Source: Planctomycetota bacterium (GTDB lineage: Bacteria; Planctomycetota; UBA1135). Taken from it: a stretch of 6,567 nt of DNA. Positions 5,252-6,567 of this stretch are shown in pieces. Location of the stretch: positions 1 through 6,567 of the forward strand of contig JAQWRF010000131.1 of the NCBI GenBank assembly GCA_029243845.1. Reading direction: 5' to 3'. The position numbers and the translations under genes were made by a program. The notes beneath the pieces were generated by a model, which was not told the origin of the DNA, did not search any database, and worked only from the letters and a program-made list of their open reading frames with translations. Positions within the stretch are counted from its first letter, which is position 1, and each line of letters starts with the position of its first letter.

Positions 5252-6567
5252 GATTACTCGCCCCCATCATCTTTCTTTGCCTCGCCGCTGGCTGTGGTAA
5301 AGGTGTCGCACCACCCACTAATGCAATCGTTAGTGCCGAGGTTGGCGTGATGCGCCATGGTGCTAGCGAAGCGGCGAGTGAACTTTATGGTGGCGAAAGC
5401 ACCGCCAGCTCCCCTGATTTATTCAGCATGGGTCGAGAAGCAATCATTTGCGATACACCCTCACGCTTGCTAGTAAAAATACCTGATGCCATTGGACAAG
5501 TTTTTACAACTGCCGTGCGCAGCACGACGGCGCCTAATAAAGAAATTACCTTTAGTGTCGTGCAACGAAATGGCGAAGAGCTTGAAGTCTTAACCAGCCT
5601 AAGCGTGAACGATAATAAGTGGCACCCTATTCAAGTGCGTCCAAATGGCGGTGGCGAGTTGTTGCTGAATGCAAGTTACACGATGCCATCTGCAGCTAGC
5701 GACGCGGGCCCAGAAATCGCATGGGCTACTCCTAACTTTAGTCCTTCGGTCCATCCACCACAAAGCGATGTCCTTTTTATTAGCATCGACACGCTGCGCA
5801 GTGCATCGCTGTCACAAGCGCCATTCTTGTCAAAGTTAATAGCCACGGGTCGTCAATACACCAACGCCTACTCGCCCTCGAACTGGACGCTCCCCGCTTT
5901 CGCCTCGGTGGTCAGTGGCTTAACTCCGCAGCAGCACGGTGCCGGGCGCGGCCCTTTTGCAGAAGTTGCCGGGGGCCAAGCAGACAAACGCGATTTCATG
6001 TCTCTAGCTGATGTACCGACTTTCGCCGAAGCTTTTGGCGATGCCGGTTATGCCACCGCCTTCATTCACCAAAACCCTTTCCTTGAAAGCTGGACGAACA
6101 TTCAGCAAGGTTTTGAAATGTATGCGCGAACCGCCGATCGCGTCGACTCTTCACAACAACTTGCTACTACATGGTGGTCTGCAAACAGTCATCGCGCACG
6201 ATTATTAATGCTGCACTTCATGGAGCCTCACTGGCCATACTCCGGAGAAGATGATGCGCAAAAATATTTCGGTAAAGACATTAGTGATTTCTTTATCCTC
6301 GACAATACTCCGCAACAGCGGCGCGACTTCTTCGCTGTAGATGAAAATGTAAAAGATGCGGTACATGCTGCATACAATGCGCAAATCAGGCATTTAGATA
6401 AGCAACTTGAGTTAACCCTCGCCGAGCTAAGCAAAACTTCAAGTGATTACGTGGTAGTCATTCACGTCGATCACGGCGAAGAACTCTGGGATCAGGGGTC
6501 GTTCGAGCATGGTCACACTTTTGCCGATTGCGTGGTGAAGGTGCCGTTAGCAATCATTCATGCGGGC
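5248..6567 (+). CDS. Sulfatase-fold (alkaline phosphatase superfamily) lipoprotein hydrolase/transferase (3' end missing)
   Basis: Predicted membrane-anchored exported enzyme of the sulfatase/phosphoglycerol-transferase class. The frame is open for 440 residues to the window edge with no stop. The N-terminus MRLLAPIIFLCLAAGC is a lipoprotein signal with Cys16 as lipid anchor. Residues about 20-165 form a separate, probably beta-rich domain (ITFSVVQRNGEELEVLTSLS, KWHPIQV, then IAWATPNFSPS), a type that often precedes such enzymes. The catalytic domain begins with DVLFISIDTLRS (metal ligand Asp181). NWTLPAFASVVSGLTPQQHG (212-231) aligns with the sulfatase C/S-x-P-S-R motif but has Thr214 as the nucleophile and Phe in place of Arg. 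VVVIHVDHGEE gives Asp408/His409, and EHGHT (420-424) gives the second His pair. This argues for a phosphate-ester or transferase chemistry rather than a formylglycine sulfatase; the substrate is unknown. Its ATG overlaps the dprA stop (ATGA), suggesting coupled translation. Confidence 0.9.
   Translation, partial: MRLLAPIIFLCLAAGCGKGVAPPTNAIVSAEVGVMRHGASEAASELYGGESTASSPDLFSMGREAIICDTPSRLLVKIPDAIGQVFTTAVRSTTAPNKEITFSVVQRNGEELEVLTSLSVNDNKWHPIQVRPNGGGELLLNASYTMPSAASDAGPEIAWATPNFSPSVHPPQSDVLFISIDTLRSASLSQAPFLSKLIATGRQYTNAYSPSNWTLPAFASVVSGLTPQQHGAGRGPFAEVAGGQADKRDFMSLADVPTFAEAFGDAGYATAFIHQNPFLESWTNIQQGFEMYARTADRVDSSQQLATTWWSANSHRARLLMLHFMEPHWPYSGEDDAQKYFGKDISDFFILDNTPQQRRDFFAVDENVKDAVHAAYNAQIRHLDKQLELTLAELSKTSSDYVVVIHVDHGEELWDQGSFEHGHTFADCVVKVPLAIIHAG

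Noticed and set aside
6205..6434. Minus-strand open frames opposite the sulfatase-fold gene
   Set aside because: They are short, overlap each other in different frames and lie antisense to the conserved catalytic domain.
1..6567. Mobile element, CRISPR array, toxin-antitoxin or defence island
   Set aside because: No transposase, integrase, direct-repeat array, tRNA-like attachment site or known defence domain is visible on either strand.

Overview
The window looks like a compact stretch of chromosome from a Gram-negative-type bacterium, most likely of the PVC superphylum (Verrucomicrobia or relatives). Three things suggest this: a ClpC-type (UVR-containing) unfoldase, a lipoprotein of the sulfatase/phosphatase fold, and a small exported protein that resembles a family I associate with planctomycetes and verrucomicrobia. 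This placement is an inference from protein style, not a database result. I see no transposase, integrase, tRNA, rRNA, CRISPR array or phage gene, and no stretch above 300 bases without a gene.

Layout, left to right. (1) 1-1710, +: the 3' two-thirds of clpC, cut by the window edge. (2) 1688-3046, -: a MATE/MOP-superfamily multidrug exporter, convergent with clpC and overlapping it by 23 bp. (3) 3075-3632, +: a small exported protein of unknown function, divergent from the MATE gene across a 28-bp gap. (4) 3622-4188, -: a DUF2238/YjdF-type inner-membrane protein, overlapping the previous gene tail to tail by 11 bp. (5) about 4226-5251, +: dprA, the DNA-processing/competence protein, divergent from yjdF across about 37 bp. 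(6) 5248-6567, +: an alkaline-phosphatase-superfamily ('sulfatase') lipoprotein, overlapping dprA by ATGA and running off the right edge.

The genes do not form one obvious pathway. Only dprA and the lipoprotein are co-directional and look translationally coupled. The others alternate strand and interlock at both ends, leaving no room for ordinary terminators. In both divergent gaps a TATAAT-like hexamer sits about 8-12 bases before a start codon that has no Shine-Dalgarno sequence. This suggests overlapping divergent promoters and leaderless or nearly leaderless mRNAs. No clearly novel defence or mobile system is visible. The best leads are the leaderless/interlocked organisation, the unusual dprA-lipoprotein coupling, the threonine in the nucleophile position of the sulfatase-fold enzyme, and the unknown exported protein sharing a promoter gap with the MATE pump.
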